From: Okeania sp. SIO1I7
GTDB taxonomy: Bacteria > Cyanobacteriota > Cyanobacteriia > Cyanobacteriales > Microcoleaceae
NCBI GenBank assembly: GCA_010672585.1
Contig: JAAHGF010000018.1
Coordinates: forward strand, 124,001 to 188,000
Reading direction: 5' to 3'
DNA length: 64,000 nucleotides
In this document: positions 7,600 to 15,374 of the stretch, piece by piece
Layout: every line of letters starts with the position of its first letter
Numbering within the stretch: the stretch's first letter is position 1
The notes under the pieces: model-generated
Database searches by the model: none
What the model was told of the DNA's origin: nothing
The model's input: the letters and a program-made list of their open reading frames with translations, nothing else
Program-made: the position numbers and the translations under genes

Positions 7600-7845
7600 T
7601 TCTACTAAACTTACCCAAACTTACCCATACATGATAACCTCCGGTTAAGCGTAAGCTATCGCATAGGCTTTGGAGCTAGCTTCCTGCTTTGCTGACGCAA
7701 TGCTGCGCAAACACAGAAGACCACTGACCGCAGTCTGTAACTTATCTTCTCCACAGGCTTAAAATCGCTTGGAACTCAAGCTACTTATACACATAGTTTT
7801 TCAGGTTTACAGCAGCATTAAAATCTCTGTCAGTTTCAAAACCCC
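7600..7845 (-). pseudogene. tnpB: tnpB 3' remnant (IS200/IS605 family)
   Basis: Reading the minus strand from about 7843 gives FETDRDFNAAVNLKNYVYK then a stop: the RuvC-III end of TnpB. It continues into the usual 3' region (CTGTGGAGAAG ... GAAGCAGGAAGC), the part of such elements that gives rise to guide RNA. The body of the gene is missing. A 21-bp dispersed repeat interrupts the tail at 7691-7711 (minus strand TTTGCGCAGCATTGCG...) between TG and AAAGCAGGAAGC. The rest of 7327-7900 shows no gene. Confidence 0.65.
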
Positions 7846-7903
7846 CTCCGGAGGAGCGCTTGCGGATAATTATTTCTGTAGTTTTGCTTGTTGATTGGTG
7901 TTA

Positions 7904-8644
7904 CTACTTTTTGCGGAGAATAGTTGAGCCTGCACCTAGAGCACCGAAAGCCAATAGACCTAGAGTAGACATAGGTTCTGGAGTTGTCCGATGTCCGTGA
8001 ATACTAATAACGGTATCCCAAGGTACGCCGAACTCATCAACCAATTCTGGTGTATTAGCGGTAAACTCGCTCCAGATCCAGGTAGGAATCCAAAAAGAAT
8101 CAAGTGCAGCAATTTCGTCAGCAACAGTAAAATCCATACCTACACGAACTGGATCTGCTGTGAATAGTGTTATTCGCTCTCCAGGGTTCGACGGATCATC
8201 AAACTCCAACTCGAAAGCTACGTCGAAGAAACTGCTAGCTGTAAGATTTCCATCAACATTTGTCAGGTTCTCAATTGCACCCTCCGATGGCTGAGTCGCA
8301 CTTTGACGCAGAACTACGTCGCCGAAGGTGGGACTGGTACCTTCCAGGTTCATCGATACAATTTCAGTAGGAATTCTGAAGGATTCACCCATCGGGACAG
8401 GTAAGGGATTTTCTTGTGTACCTAGATCTAAGCCAGTAGGTACTTCAAAGTTAATTGTTGTAGCTCCCCAGAGGTTTAACGGGATAGGGAATGGCTCAGG
8501 ATCTGTGGGAGTAGGTTGAATTACTATCTCCCAATCCCAATCAAAAGAAATTGGGACTGTTGTTTCTTGAGCAATACTTATACTTGGTAAACTAACTAAT
8601 GTGGCTGCAAGTCCAATTGCTGGTAAGAAATGGGATTTTTTCAT
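7904..8644 (-). CDS. PEP-CTERM exported protein, unlinked type
   Basis: A 246-residue exported protein: signal peptide MKKSHFLPAIGLAATLVSLP with cleavage near SIAQET; C-terminal PEPMSTLGLLAFGALGAGS then RKK is the PEP-CTERM sorting signal. The mature part is rich in Pro, Glu and Thr and unlike copies A-C, so it is not part of that duplication. ATG at 8644. It stands alone between repeats. Function beyond surface sorting is unknown. Confidence 0.85.
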   Translation of the reverse strand: MKKSHFLPAIGLAATLVSLPSISIAQETTVPISFDWDWEIVIQPTPTDPEPFPIPLNLWGATTINFEVPTGLDLGTQENPLPVPMGESFRIPTEIVSMNLEGTSPTFGDVVLRQSATQPSEGAIENLTNVDGNLTASSFFDVAFELEFDDPSNPGERITLFTADPVRVGMDFTVADEIAALDSFWIPTWIWSEFTANTPELVDEFGVPWDTVISIHGHRTTPEPMSTLGLLAFGALGAGSTILRKK

Positions 8645-8880
8645 AACTGACTCTTTGGTGTATTAATTTAGTTTGCTATTTCAGGACTTATGCAAGGACG
8701 ATATCTATATTGTTCAGCCTTGCGGGTAGACCTATAATTTAGTTTGTAAGTTTTATCGGTGAGATATAACTCCAGGTAATGGGTTCACAACAAATATAAT
8801 TTGAGAATTTGGTGAAGCCTCACACTTAATTGGTATTAAGTAACTTTGACATCCTAACTATTTATAATTGCACAGTAATT

Positions 8881-8950
8881 CCACGGCGATCGCTCACCTT
8901 TTTGTTCACTTATCCGTTCATTTACTGATTCAAATTGTTCACTTTGTGTT
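8881..8950. repeat. Dispersed HIP1/TGTTCA repeat, copy 2
   Basis: CGGCGATCGCTCACCTTTTT then TGTTCACTTATC, GTTCATTTACTG and TTGTTCAC, closely matching 7391-7460. The whole of 8645-9860 holds no gene, only this repeat and the elements listed next. Confidence 0.5.
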
Positions 8951-9043
8951 CAATTTCACTGGACAACTAAGTAAAATCTCTTATTTTAAGTACTATGGAC
9001 AACATTGTCTGGCAAAGTTGGACCAAGACTTGAACTATTCTAG

Positions 9044-9215
9044 TGGACTGACACACCTTAAATGGTGCATTAGATGGGGGATGGGGGGATGGGGAGATGG
9101 GGAGATGGGGAGATGGGGAGATGGGGAGATGGGGAGATGGGGAGATGGGGGGATGGGGAGATCAAGACACCTAGAAACAAAAATAAGAGTGCACAGTTTT
9201 AGATGTGTTAGTCTA
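9044..9215. repeat. MITE J, copy 1, carrying a G-rich minisatellite
   Basis: Left end TGGACTGACACACCTTAAAT and right end AGATGTGTTAGTCTA (inverted) bound a 172-bp element. Related to the copies at 9220-9330 and 25344-25455. Its middle is occupied by the minisatellite 9073-9162. Confidence 0.6.
9073..9162. repeat. GGGGAGAT minisatellite
   Basis: About eleven tandem units of GGGGAGAT with GGGGGGAT variants. Runs of four or more G every eight bases could form G-quadruplexes on the plus strand. Similar G-rich repeats occur at 44585-44640. Confidence 0.85.
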
Positions 9216-9219
9216 CTAC

Positions 9220-9330
9220 TGGATTGTTTCAACTAAAATAGTGCAATAGCAAATTTTTAAGAGATAACTTCCTATAATTACAATTAGTTACAATATAAAT
9301 CTAATGCACTATTTTAGCTGTGTCGGTCTA
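9220..9330. repeat. MITE J, copy 2
   Basis: 111 bp with inverted ends TGGATTGTTTCAACTAAAAT and CTATTTTAGCTGTGTCGGTCTA-like; interior AAATTTTTAAGAGATAACTT matches, inverted, the copy at 25344-25455. Confidence 0.65.
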
Positions 9331-9351
9331 CGACGTGATTTAATATTTATT

Positions 9352-9612
9352 TTACCGAATAATTAAGGTTTAAAGCCTCTCCTTGGCTGCGCCGCGAGCT
9401 GTCGCTCTACAAGGAGAAACAAGCGGTCGTTTGCTTTTGCTTCGCAAAACTGGCGTAACGCAACGCTGTCGCGTTTCGCGACAGCGGAACGGAGTTCTCT
9501 CTTCGCAGCTTCCCGTAGGGTGGGATGGCGAGGTCTCGGAGCCATATCCAATCGACCAATAGAGAAAAATTTTTCCTTTGAGTCAATCCTATCCGTTTTC
9601 AAGGAGAGGTAA
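9352..9612. repeat. Dispersed element A, copy 2
   Basis: Starts TTACCGAATAATTAAGG, ends CAAGGAGAGGTAA, with core CAAGCGGTCG and CCAATCGACCAA. A 96-codon open frame on its minus strand is encoded wholly by repeat sequence and was not called. Confidence 0.7.
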
Positions 9613-9646
9613 TTATTAACTATTAATTGTTGAAAAATACTCTCTA

Positions 9647-9834
9647 ATATCATGTCCGGTTGAACAGTTATAAATAAATAACGACGGAGTCCTCAGGAGT
9701 CAACCCACCCCTCGCCCCTCCTGGGAGTGGGAGGGGAGGGGAAGTCAGTCCTCAGGAGGAAAGAGGTAAGGAAGAAGAAGAACTGGAGTTGAAGGAGAAA
9801 GTTTTTTATCACGCTCTTATCCGGACATGATATA
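9647..9834. repeat. MITE G (ATCATGTCCGG ends), copy 1
   Basis: 188 bp with inverted ends ATATCATGTCCGG and CCGGACATGATAT. The interior contains the CCCACCCCTCGCCCCTCC motif. A near-identical copy in the same orientation lies at 19420-19595; diverged ones at 39965-40109 and 50585-50730. It ends 26 bp before the start of the GAF gene. Confidence 0.75.
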
Positions 9835-9860
9835 AGCTTGAAAAATTATTAAGTTAACTG

Positions 9861-10421
9861 ATGCAGAGCATGGCTAATAATAACAATAAAGACTGTAACG
9901 ATCGCCCTAATATGTCTCATACTGACCTAGATTTAGAAAAACTAACAAAACGTCTTGCTAAAAATGTAGCTCGGAACACTTTTATCCAAGAAACTCTTGA
10001 CGATATTAGAGGCTATATTCAAGCAGAAAGAGTACTATTATATTATTTTTATCGTCAGTGGAAAGGACAGGTAACATTTGAGTCTTTGAGCGATGAGGAA
10101 CTATCAATTTATGGTTCAACAGGAGCTGATGAATGTTTTAATGATGAATATGCTGCTATGTATCAAGAGGGAAGAGTCCGAGCTATTGAAGATATCGAAT
10201 TAGAAGCAATACATCCTTGCCATCGAGATTTTCTCCGTAGTATAAAGGTTAAAGCTAATTTAGTCGTACCTGTTCTTAATTCTAGAAGGTTATGGGGACT
10301 GCTAGTTGCTCATCAATGTCAGAATGCACGCTCTTGGTCAAAGTCAGATATAGAAGTTATGCAAAAGGCAGCAGTCAGTTTGGCAACTGCACCAGCGATG
10401 AGAGATGGGGTTGGTGATTAG
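9861..10421 (+). CDS. Stand-alone DXCF-type cyanobacteriochrome GAF protein
   Basis: A 186-residue protein consisting of one GAF domain (about 26-175). It has both bilin-attachment signatures of DXCF cyanobacteriochromes: D90-E-C92-F93 and the canonical Cys in PC120-H121, 28 residues apart as in TePixJ. Surrounding motifs YQEGRVRAIEDI, KVKANLVVPVL and LWGLLVAHQCQNARSW are also typical. Such domains bind phycocyanobilin and sense blue/green light. Unlike most family members there is no kinase, GGDEF or methyl-accepting domain; the C-terminus ends shortly after the last helix. No good ribosome site precedes ATG 9861, and Met-4 or Met-18 could be used. Chromophore binding is an inference from the cysteines. 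Confidence 0.8.
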   Translation: MQSMANNNNKDCNDRPNMSHTDLDLEKLTKRLAKNVARNTFIQETLDDIRGYIQAERVLLYYFYRQWKGQVTFESLSDEELSIYGSTGADECFNDEYAAMYQEGRVRAIEDIELEAIHPCHRDFLRSIKVKANLVVPVLNSRRLWGLLVAHQCQNARSWSKSDIEVMQKAAVSLATAPAMRDGVGD

Positions 10422-10689
10422 GTAATGTCCTTAAATATTTATGAACGGTACAATTATAGTTTTTTCATAGATATTTGAGACAAAAGCATTAGGCATTCAC
10501 CAACGCCTGAGAGATAGCTAATATTATTAGTTATCAGTTATAGTAGAAGGAAGAAGGAAAAAGGTGTTTATATCAAATCTGCTTAATTCGGTATAAAAAA
10601 ATGTTCCATCTGAGCGTCATTGCCAAATCTTTCTAAATTCTCTTCCTTCCTGACTCCTTCTTCAAGGCATTTTTCTCATCTAAATTCAG

Positions 10690-11811
10690 TTACAAGCTAC
10701 TACTATTTTCCAGTAATTTATCTAAATCTGGCACATTTACCCAAGTACCTGTCATATTAGATTCATGGGTTAAATCCATTAATAACTGAGAATAAACACC
10801 TTCTCTCAGAGATGGAACTACAGATTTTCCTACCTCTATTGCTTTTACCCAATTATCAACTACTCGAATAAAAGGTGCAATTCTACCATCAGGATAAACT
10901 TGAGGAAATTCTAACCTGTCGGGAATTTTTATTTCTGCTAAATTCTCCCCATTTTGAGAACCCCAAACTTTAAACCCATGTACATAATCTTTTTGATTAT
11001 CGCTACCTATAATTAATGTACCTTTACTACCATAAACTTCTACCCAATGACCACGTCCTTGATAGGTGACAGAACTAATACAAATTTGACAAGGAGTACC
11101 ATATCCTAACTCTAGCATAATATTGCAAGTATCATCTGCATCTACCGATTTTAATTGGTTATCTGCTGTGGGGTCAGGACGAGTTTTAATTGAAGTATTC
11201 AGTTGTCCCCAAAGTTTTTTCGCAGGTCCAAATAACCAGTGAATATAATCAAAAGAATGAGAAGCGATCGCTCCTAATGCACCACCACCTTTATCTTTTT
11301 GAGCATACCAATTCCAAGGACGATTTGGATTAGCACGACTTGATGCTAACCAATCAATTTTTATTAGTCGTTTATCCCCTACATATCCATCAGCTAAAAT
11401 TTCTGCAAATAGTTGCCAAGCAGGAACATAACGAAATTCAAAATCCATAGTTGCTACACATCTATTATTAGTAGCAATCTGATATAATTCTTGGGCTTCT
11501 TCTACTGTTAAAGTTGTGGGTTTTTCTAACAATAAATGTTTGCCTGCGGATAATACTTTTTTTGCCATTTCATAGTGTAAAAATGGTGGGGTAGAAATTG
11601 TTATTGCCGTAATTTCAGGTATAGAAATAATTTCTTCTATAGTGTTATAAGCATGAGGAATATTATGCTTTAATGCAATTGATTTAGCTTTTTCTAAATC
11701 TGGGTTATAGACAGCTAATACTTGGGTTTTGTGATGTTCTTGTAAGCCTGGTATATGTACTTTTTGACCAAATCCTGTGCCGACAACTGCGACACCAATA
11801 GTTTTATTCAT
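10690..11811 (-). CDS. Gfo/Idh/MocA family oxidoreductase
   Basis: A 373-residue NAD(P)-dependent sugar-type dehydrogenase. N-terminal Rossmann fold with VVGTGFGQKVHIPGL (residues 9-23), then STPPFLHYEMAKKVLSAGKHLLLEKP where EKP is the family's conserved motif near residue 96. The C-terminal beta-sheet substrate domain follows. ATG at 11811. The gene stands alone; the 268 bp after the GAF gene and the 430 bp upstream hold only repeats. Substrate cannot be told from sequence. Confidence 0.9.
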   Translation of the reverse strand: MNKTIGVAVVGTGFGQKVHIPGLQEHHKTQVLAVYNPDLEKAKSIALKHNIPHAYNTIEEIISIPEITAITISTPPFLHYEMAKKVLSAGKHLLLEKPTTLTVEEAQELYQIATNNRCVATMDFEFRYVPAWQLFAEILADGYVGDKRLIKIDWLASSRANPNRPWNWYAQKDKGGGALGAIASHSFDYIHWLFGPAKKLWGQLNTSIKTRPDPTADNQLKSVDADDTCNIMLELGYGTPCQICISSVTYQGRGHWVEVYGSKGTLIIGSDNQKDYVHGFKVWGSQNGENLAEIKIPDRLEFPQVYPDGRIAPFIRVVDNWVKAIEVGKSVVPSLREGVYSQLLMDLTHESNMTGTWVNVPDLDKLLENSSSL

Positions 11812-12245
11812 AATTGTTATTTATTAGAAGTAAGAGGGAATAAGGAAGAAGTAAAAGGGAAGAAGGAAGAAGGATTAAATATAAATTTCTATATAAGAAT
11901 AAGTAAGAGGGAAAAAGCAAAAAGGATAAATATAAATTTCCATATAGAAAGGAAGAAGTCATATCATGTCAAATAATTAGCGCTCAAAAAACTTTTTTAT
12001 CCTTATATCTTATAACTCCTTATTCTTTCCTCCTGACCAAAAAATAAGGTCTTAAGCCTCCCCTTTCAAGAGGATGAAAAAGCGGTCGAGAGATTGCGAG
12101 GAAACCTGCGCCATATCCAATCGACCAAGAGAAAATAAAGTTCAATATTTCAAGCCTCTGACTTTTCTACGGAATGCTGCGCAAACAGGCAAAGGTACTG
12201 ATAACTGATAACTGATAACTGATAACTGAAATGACTCCTCCCTTA
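11812..12245. repeat. Repeat-filled intergenic region
   Basis: No gene seen. 11830-11975 has purine-rich GAAGAAGG runs and a duplicated AAATATAAATTTC segment. 12040-12140 is a partial element A (AAGCGGTCG ... CCAATCGACCAAGAGA). A 21-bp dispersed repeat lies at 12165-12185. 12197-12236 is a tandem ACTGATAACT repeat ending CTGAAATGACT, the same end that supplies the start codon of the gene at 28398. Confidence 0.7.
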
Positions 12246-13208
12246 TTATTTTTTATTAATTATCCATTCTATTACTTGTTTACCCAAATTAACATTATCC
12301 AGTAAATCAATTTCCCTAATTCCTGTCGGACTCGTAACATTTACTTCTGTCAGATAACCACCAATTACATCTATACCAACAAAATATAAACCATCTGCTA
12401 TTAATTTAGGTGCTAAATACTCACAAATTTCAGATTCTCGTTCCGTAATTTCTGTCTGAGCAACTCGCCCACCTACTGCCATATTTCCTCTAAATTCTTT
12501 ACCAGTAGGAATCCGATTTACTGCTCCAATAGACTTACCATTAAGCATAATAATTCGCTTATCTCCTTCTTTTGCTGCTGGTAAATAACTCTGAATCATC
12601 ACAGGTTCTTGACCTTGTTTTGTACTAATTTCTATCAGAGAATTAAAATTGCGATCGCTCGGTTCTAAAAATAAAATTCCCTCTCCAGCTTTTCCTCCTA
12701 AAGGTTTTAAAACTGCCGCTCCTTGTGACTCTAAAAAGTTTCTAATTACCTCTTTTTCTTGACTAACAATTGTCTCTGGAATTACCTTTTTAAATTGCAA
12801 AGCATACATTTTTTCATTAGCAGCGCGTAACCCTTGAGGAGAATTTATAACTAAAGTTTTTTCTGGATTAATATAGTCTAAAATATAAGTAGCATAGACA
12901 TAAGGAATTGTTACAGGTGGGTCTTTGCGCATAAACACAACATCCATGGACTCCAATGGTTGTAGCATCGCTTTCCCTAAGTCATACCAAGGGTTACTAG
13001 CAACCCAATGATTTTCTACCCTTTCAACTGGCATTAAATGTGCCCGCTTGAGAGTTGCCCAGGCTTTACTATCAATAGTACTTAATTGATTAACTTCCGT
13101 TATCCAGACTTCGTGACCAAATTCTTGAGCAGCTTCCATCAGTGCAACGGTACTATCGTGAACTGGGTTTAGTCGTTCTATGGGGTCTATGATGAATGCA
13201 AATTTCAT
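12246..13208 (-). CDS. gshB: Glutathione synthetase
   Basis: A 320-residue enzyme of the bacterial GshB type that joins gamma-glutamylcysteine and glycine using ATP. N-terminal domain begins MKFAFIIDPIERLNPVHDST; the ATP-grasp part shows VLKPLGGKAGEGI (about 165-178), PVMIQSYLPA, GDKRIIMLNG and the metal-binding end GGYLTEVNVTSPTG. Length is normal for the family. It lies 127 bp after grxC on the same strand, the usual grxC-gshB pairing of cyanobacteria, pointing to one glutathione operon. Confidence 0.95.
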   Translation of the reverse strand: MKFAFIIDPIERLNPVHDSTVALMEAAQEFGHEVWITEVNQLSTIDSKAWATLKRAHLMPVERVENHWVASNPWYDLGKAMLQPLESMDVVFMRKDPPVTIPYVYATYILDYINPEKTLVINSPQGLRAANEKMYALQFKKVIPETIVSQEKEVIRNFLESQGAAVLKPLGGKAGEGILFLEPSDRNFNSLIEISTKQGQEPVMIQSYLPAAKEGDKRIIMLNGKSIGAVNRIPTGKEFRGNMAVGGRVAQTEITERESEICEYLAPKLIADGLYFVGIDVIGGYLTEVNVTSPTGIREIDLLDNVNLGKQVIEWIINKK

Positions 13209-13335
13209 CTTTTTTTTATTAATTAGTTCAAAATATTTTTACTCATTAAGTAGGGGAAAATAATCATCTTCAAAAAATATTTACCCCTCTAAAAGCATAA
13301 ATTCTAGTAAAGTTTTTTTGTTGCCAAAACCGACG

Positions 13336-13614
13336 CTATGTTTGTAGGAGTTTATCTAGTTTCCCTTCAGTTTCTAGTTCGTATAAATCATCACAACCAC
13401 CAATATGTTGGTCATTTATAAAAATTTGGGGCAAAGAACGACGGCCATTTGCTCTGGCGGCCATATTTTCCCGCTCTACATCATCGCCATCTATTGCGTA
13501 TTCCTGATAGCTTACTTGTTTTCTATCTAAAAGAGCTTTTGCACGGATGCAAAACGGACAACTTGACCAGGTGTAAATTTCTACGTTAGGAGACATATAA
13601 TTCTTGAGCTGCAA
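13336..13614 (-). CDS. grxC: Glutaredoxin 3
   Basis: A 92-residue thioredoxin-fold protein with active site CPFC (SSCPFCIRAKALL), the cis-proline region RRSLPQIFIND and the glutathione-binding GGCDDLYELE. It reduces disulfides and glutathionylated proteins with glutathione. Start ATG 13614; Met-7 (13596, MSPNVEIYTW) fits family alignments better. It leads gshB on the same strand. Confidence 0.95.
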   Translation of the reverse strand: MQLKNYMSPNVEIYTWSSCPFCIRAKALLDRKQVSYQEYAIDGDDVERENMAARANGRRSLPQIFINDQHIGGCDDLYELETEGKLDKLLQT

Positions 13615-13682
13615 TATCTATTAGTCAATCTTAATATTAACTTGCTGTTTGGTGCTGTTTAGGAATATTTTTAGATTTTAGA

Positions 13683-13846
13683 TATAGCAATGAGCGCTGG
13701 TATATTTACAAATTGCAGGAGGGGCCAAATAGCTAAAAGTCTTATATTATCGTTTTTTTATTCCCCTCCTGGGAGGGGGAGGGGCGAGGGGTGGGTTCCC
13801 TGTTGCCTTCCGGAGCTGTTGCCTGTTGCCTGCGCACAGCGCTATA
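13683..13846. repeat. MITE F (TATAGCAATGAGCGCTGG ends), copy 1
   Basis: 164 bp with left end TATAGCAATGAGCGCTGGTA and right end CTGCGCACAGCGCTATA. The interior has GGGAGGGGCGAGGGGTGGGTT. A copy in reverse orientation lies at 26603-26752 and a longer one at 36920-37218. The gap 13615-13987 holds nothing else recognisable. Confidence 0.7.
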
Positions 13847-13987
13847 TTTTTGGCTGGATAAGTTTATTTGCCTCATCTGCTGAATAAATGGACAAAAACC
13901 AAGGCGCTTTTGTATAATTCGATGGCTTCCAGTATCTAAAACCTGATAAAATAGAATATTAGCTGTTTAACAAAATAATAAATTATC

Positions 13988-15277
13988 ATGTCTCAATCCG
14001 AGCCACAAGATGTAGTTAACTCTGAAGGCTCTGTTGTTCAAAATGCAGATGAAGCAGCATCTATTGTTTTAAACCAAGCACTATCGGCTGCAGCACAAGG
14101 TACTTTTGCCGTTGGAGGCGCTATAGTTGAAAATGCTACAGGTCGTGTGATTCATAAGTTACATAACAATGTCTTAAAAAAACTTTTAAGGACTGATTCA
14201 GATACTAATAACGTTTTTACTTATGATCCTACAGCCCACGGCGAAACTCAGCTTGTTTACTGGTATTACGAAAATAAAACCAAATTCAACTTGCCGGAAC
14301 CGGAGGAACTTACAATTATCACAACACTCGATCCCTGTGTTATGTGTACGGGCGCTTTATTAACTGCGGGCTTTAATGTGGGCGTGATTGCAATAGATGA
14401 TTATGCAGGCATCAACTGGGACGAAGATTTCAATTTTCAAACTTTGCCTGAAAGCTTGCGTGACTTAGCGAAATCCAAGTTTGGCTATTATGCTAGTGAA
14501 AATAAAGATGGTGGTCCTAGTGAATATGTAAGATCCTATAAAGGTAGCCCTAATGTAGCTTTGCGAAATACATCTATTAGTGTGCAAAGGCTAATGGGCT
14601 GTGATAGTATTTTTCGTGCGGGGCTAGAGTCTGTTCGTGCAGATAGCTATGATGCGGGCCCTGATGCGGATAAAAATCTATTAGATCCCTATTATTTACC
14701 TGAAGAATCATTAATCAAAGTGAAGTATCGAGAGATATATCCAGATGCATTCAAGGTAAAAATCTCTAATCCTCGTCTTCCGGGCGAAGAACTATTTCAG
14801 ATTCTCAAAAAAGTAAAGGAGTCCGAGCCAAAAGCTCAAAACTCTGTTGCACTGCTCGATCAATTTGGCAACGTTATTCTTTGCTTGGCAGATACTGATG
14901 AAAGTCCCGTTCACACGGCATTTATGAATGTAACTCAAAATTATGCAATAATTCGTTTTGAATTGACAAAGATGTATGTGAACGATCCAAAAAAAGTAGA
15001 AGCTCCAAACAAATACCTAACTTATCCTAAATATGGAACATTTGTATTTCTCTACGCACCTAGTCCTAATAGTACGAAAGCAATAATGACATTGGGAGCT
15101 TATGGTTCGACTCTAGAAGGAAAGGTTCCTAAGATATTTCCAGCTAATTTCCAGTATTATTATCCTCCGCATGAAGGGACTATCAAAGAGTTACGTTCAG
15201 TTATTATGCATTTACCACCATTTTATAATGAATTTGCACCAATCTCAATTATGCAAGTAGCTGGTGACTTTACATAG
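13988..15277 (+). CDS. Cytidine-deaminase-fold protein with extra C-terminal half
   Basis: A 429-residue protein. Residues about 25-150 form a CMP/dCMP-type deaminase domain: AHGET gives the first zinc ligand and catalytic Glu (HGE in place of the common HAE) and DPCVMCTGALL gives the two zinc cysteines. The C-terminal ~200 residues (SVALLDQFGNVILCLADTD ... KAIMTLGAYGS) resemble a second deaminase fold lacking the zinc residues; this is inference. Substrate unknown: free nucleotide, nucleoside or RNA base are all possible. ATG at 13988. It converges with hflX; a stem-loop lies between. Confidence 0.65.
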   Translation: MSQSEPQDVVNSEGSVVQNADEAASIVLNQALSAAAQGTFAVGGAIVENATGRVIHKLHNNVLKKLLRTDSDTNNVFTYDPTAHGETQLVYWYYENKTKFNLPEPEELTIITTLDPCVMCTGALLTAGFNVGVIAIDDYAGINWDEDFNFQTLPESLRDLAKSKFGYYASENKDGGPSEYVRSYKGSPNVALRNTSISVQRLMGCDSIFRAGLESVRADSYDAGPDADKNLLDPYYLPEESLIKVKYREIYPDAFKVKISNPRLPGEELFQILKKVKESEPKAQNSVALLDQFGNVILCLADTDESPVHTAFMNVTQNYAIIRFELTKMYVNDPKKVEAPNKYLTYPKYGTFVFLYAPSPNSTKAIMTLGAYGSTLEGKVPKIFPANFQYYYPPHEGTIKELRSVIMHLPPFYNEFAPISIMQVAGDFT

Positions 15278-15330
15278 TCCTGGTGTTGTTTATGTGAATA
15301 TAGAAAGAAAATTGTACAACTCATCAATCG

Positions 15331-15359
15331 GTAGGGAAGTTCCATTGGAAATTCCCTAC
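15331..15359. terminator. Stem-loop between convergent genes
   Basis: GTAGGGAAGTTCC-ATT-GGAAATTCCCTAC is a nearly perfect 13-bp stem between the ends of the deaminase gene and hflX. It lacks a long T run on either strand, so it is a weak bidirectional terminator candidate. Confidence 0.4.
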
Positions 15360-15374
15360 ATTATAGGTGGTTGA

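Noticed and set aside
9363..9653. 96-codon minus-strand frame
   Set aside because: Lies within dispersed element A, whose other copies do not keep this frame.
13690..13887. 65-codon plus-strand frame
   Set aside because: Encoded by MITE F; the reversed copy at 26603-26752 gives matching frames (26612-26806, 26635-26841), so it is repeat translation.
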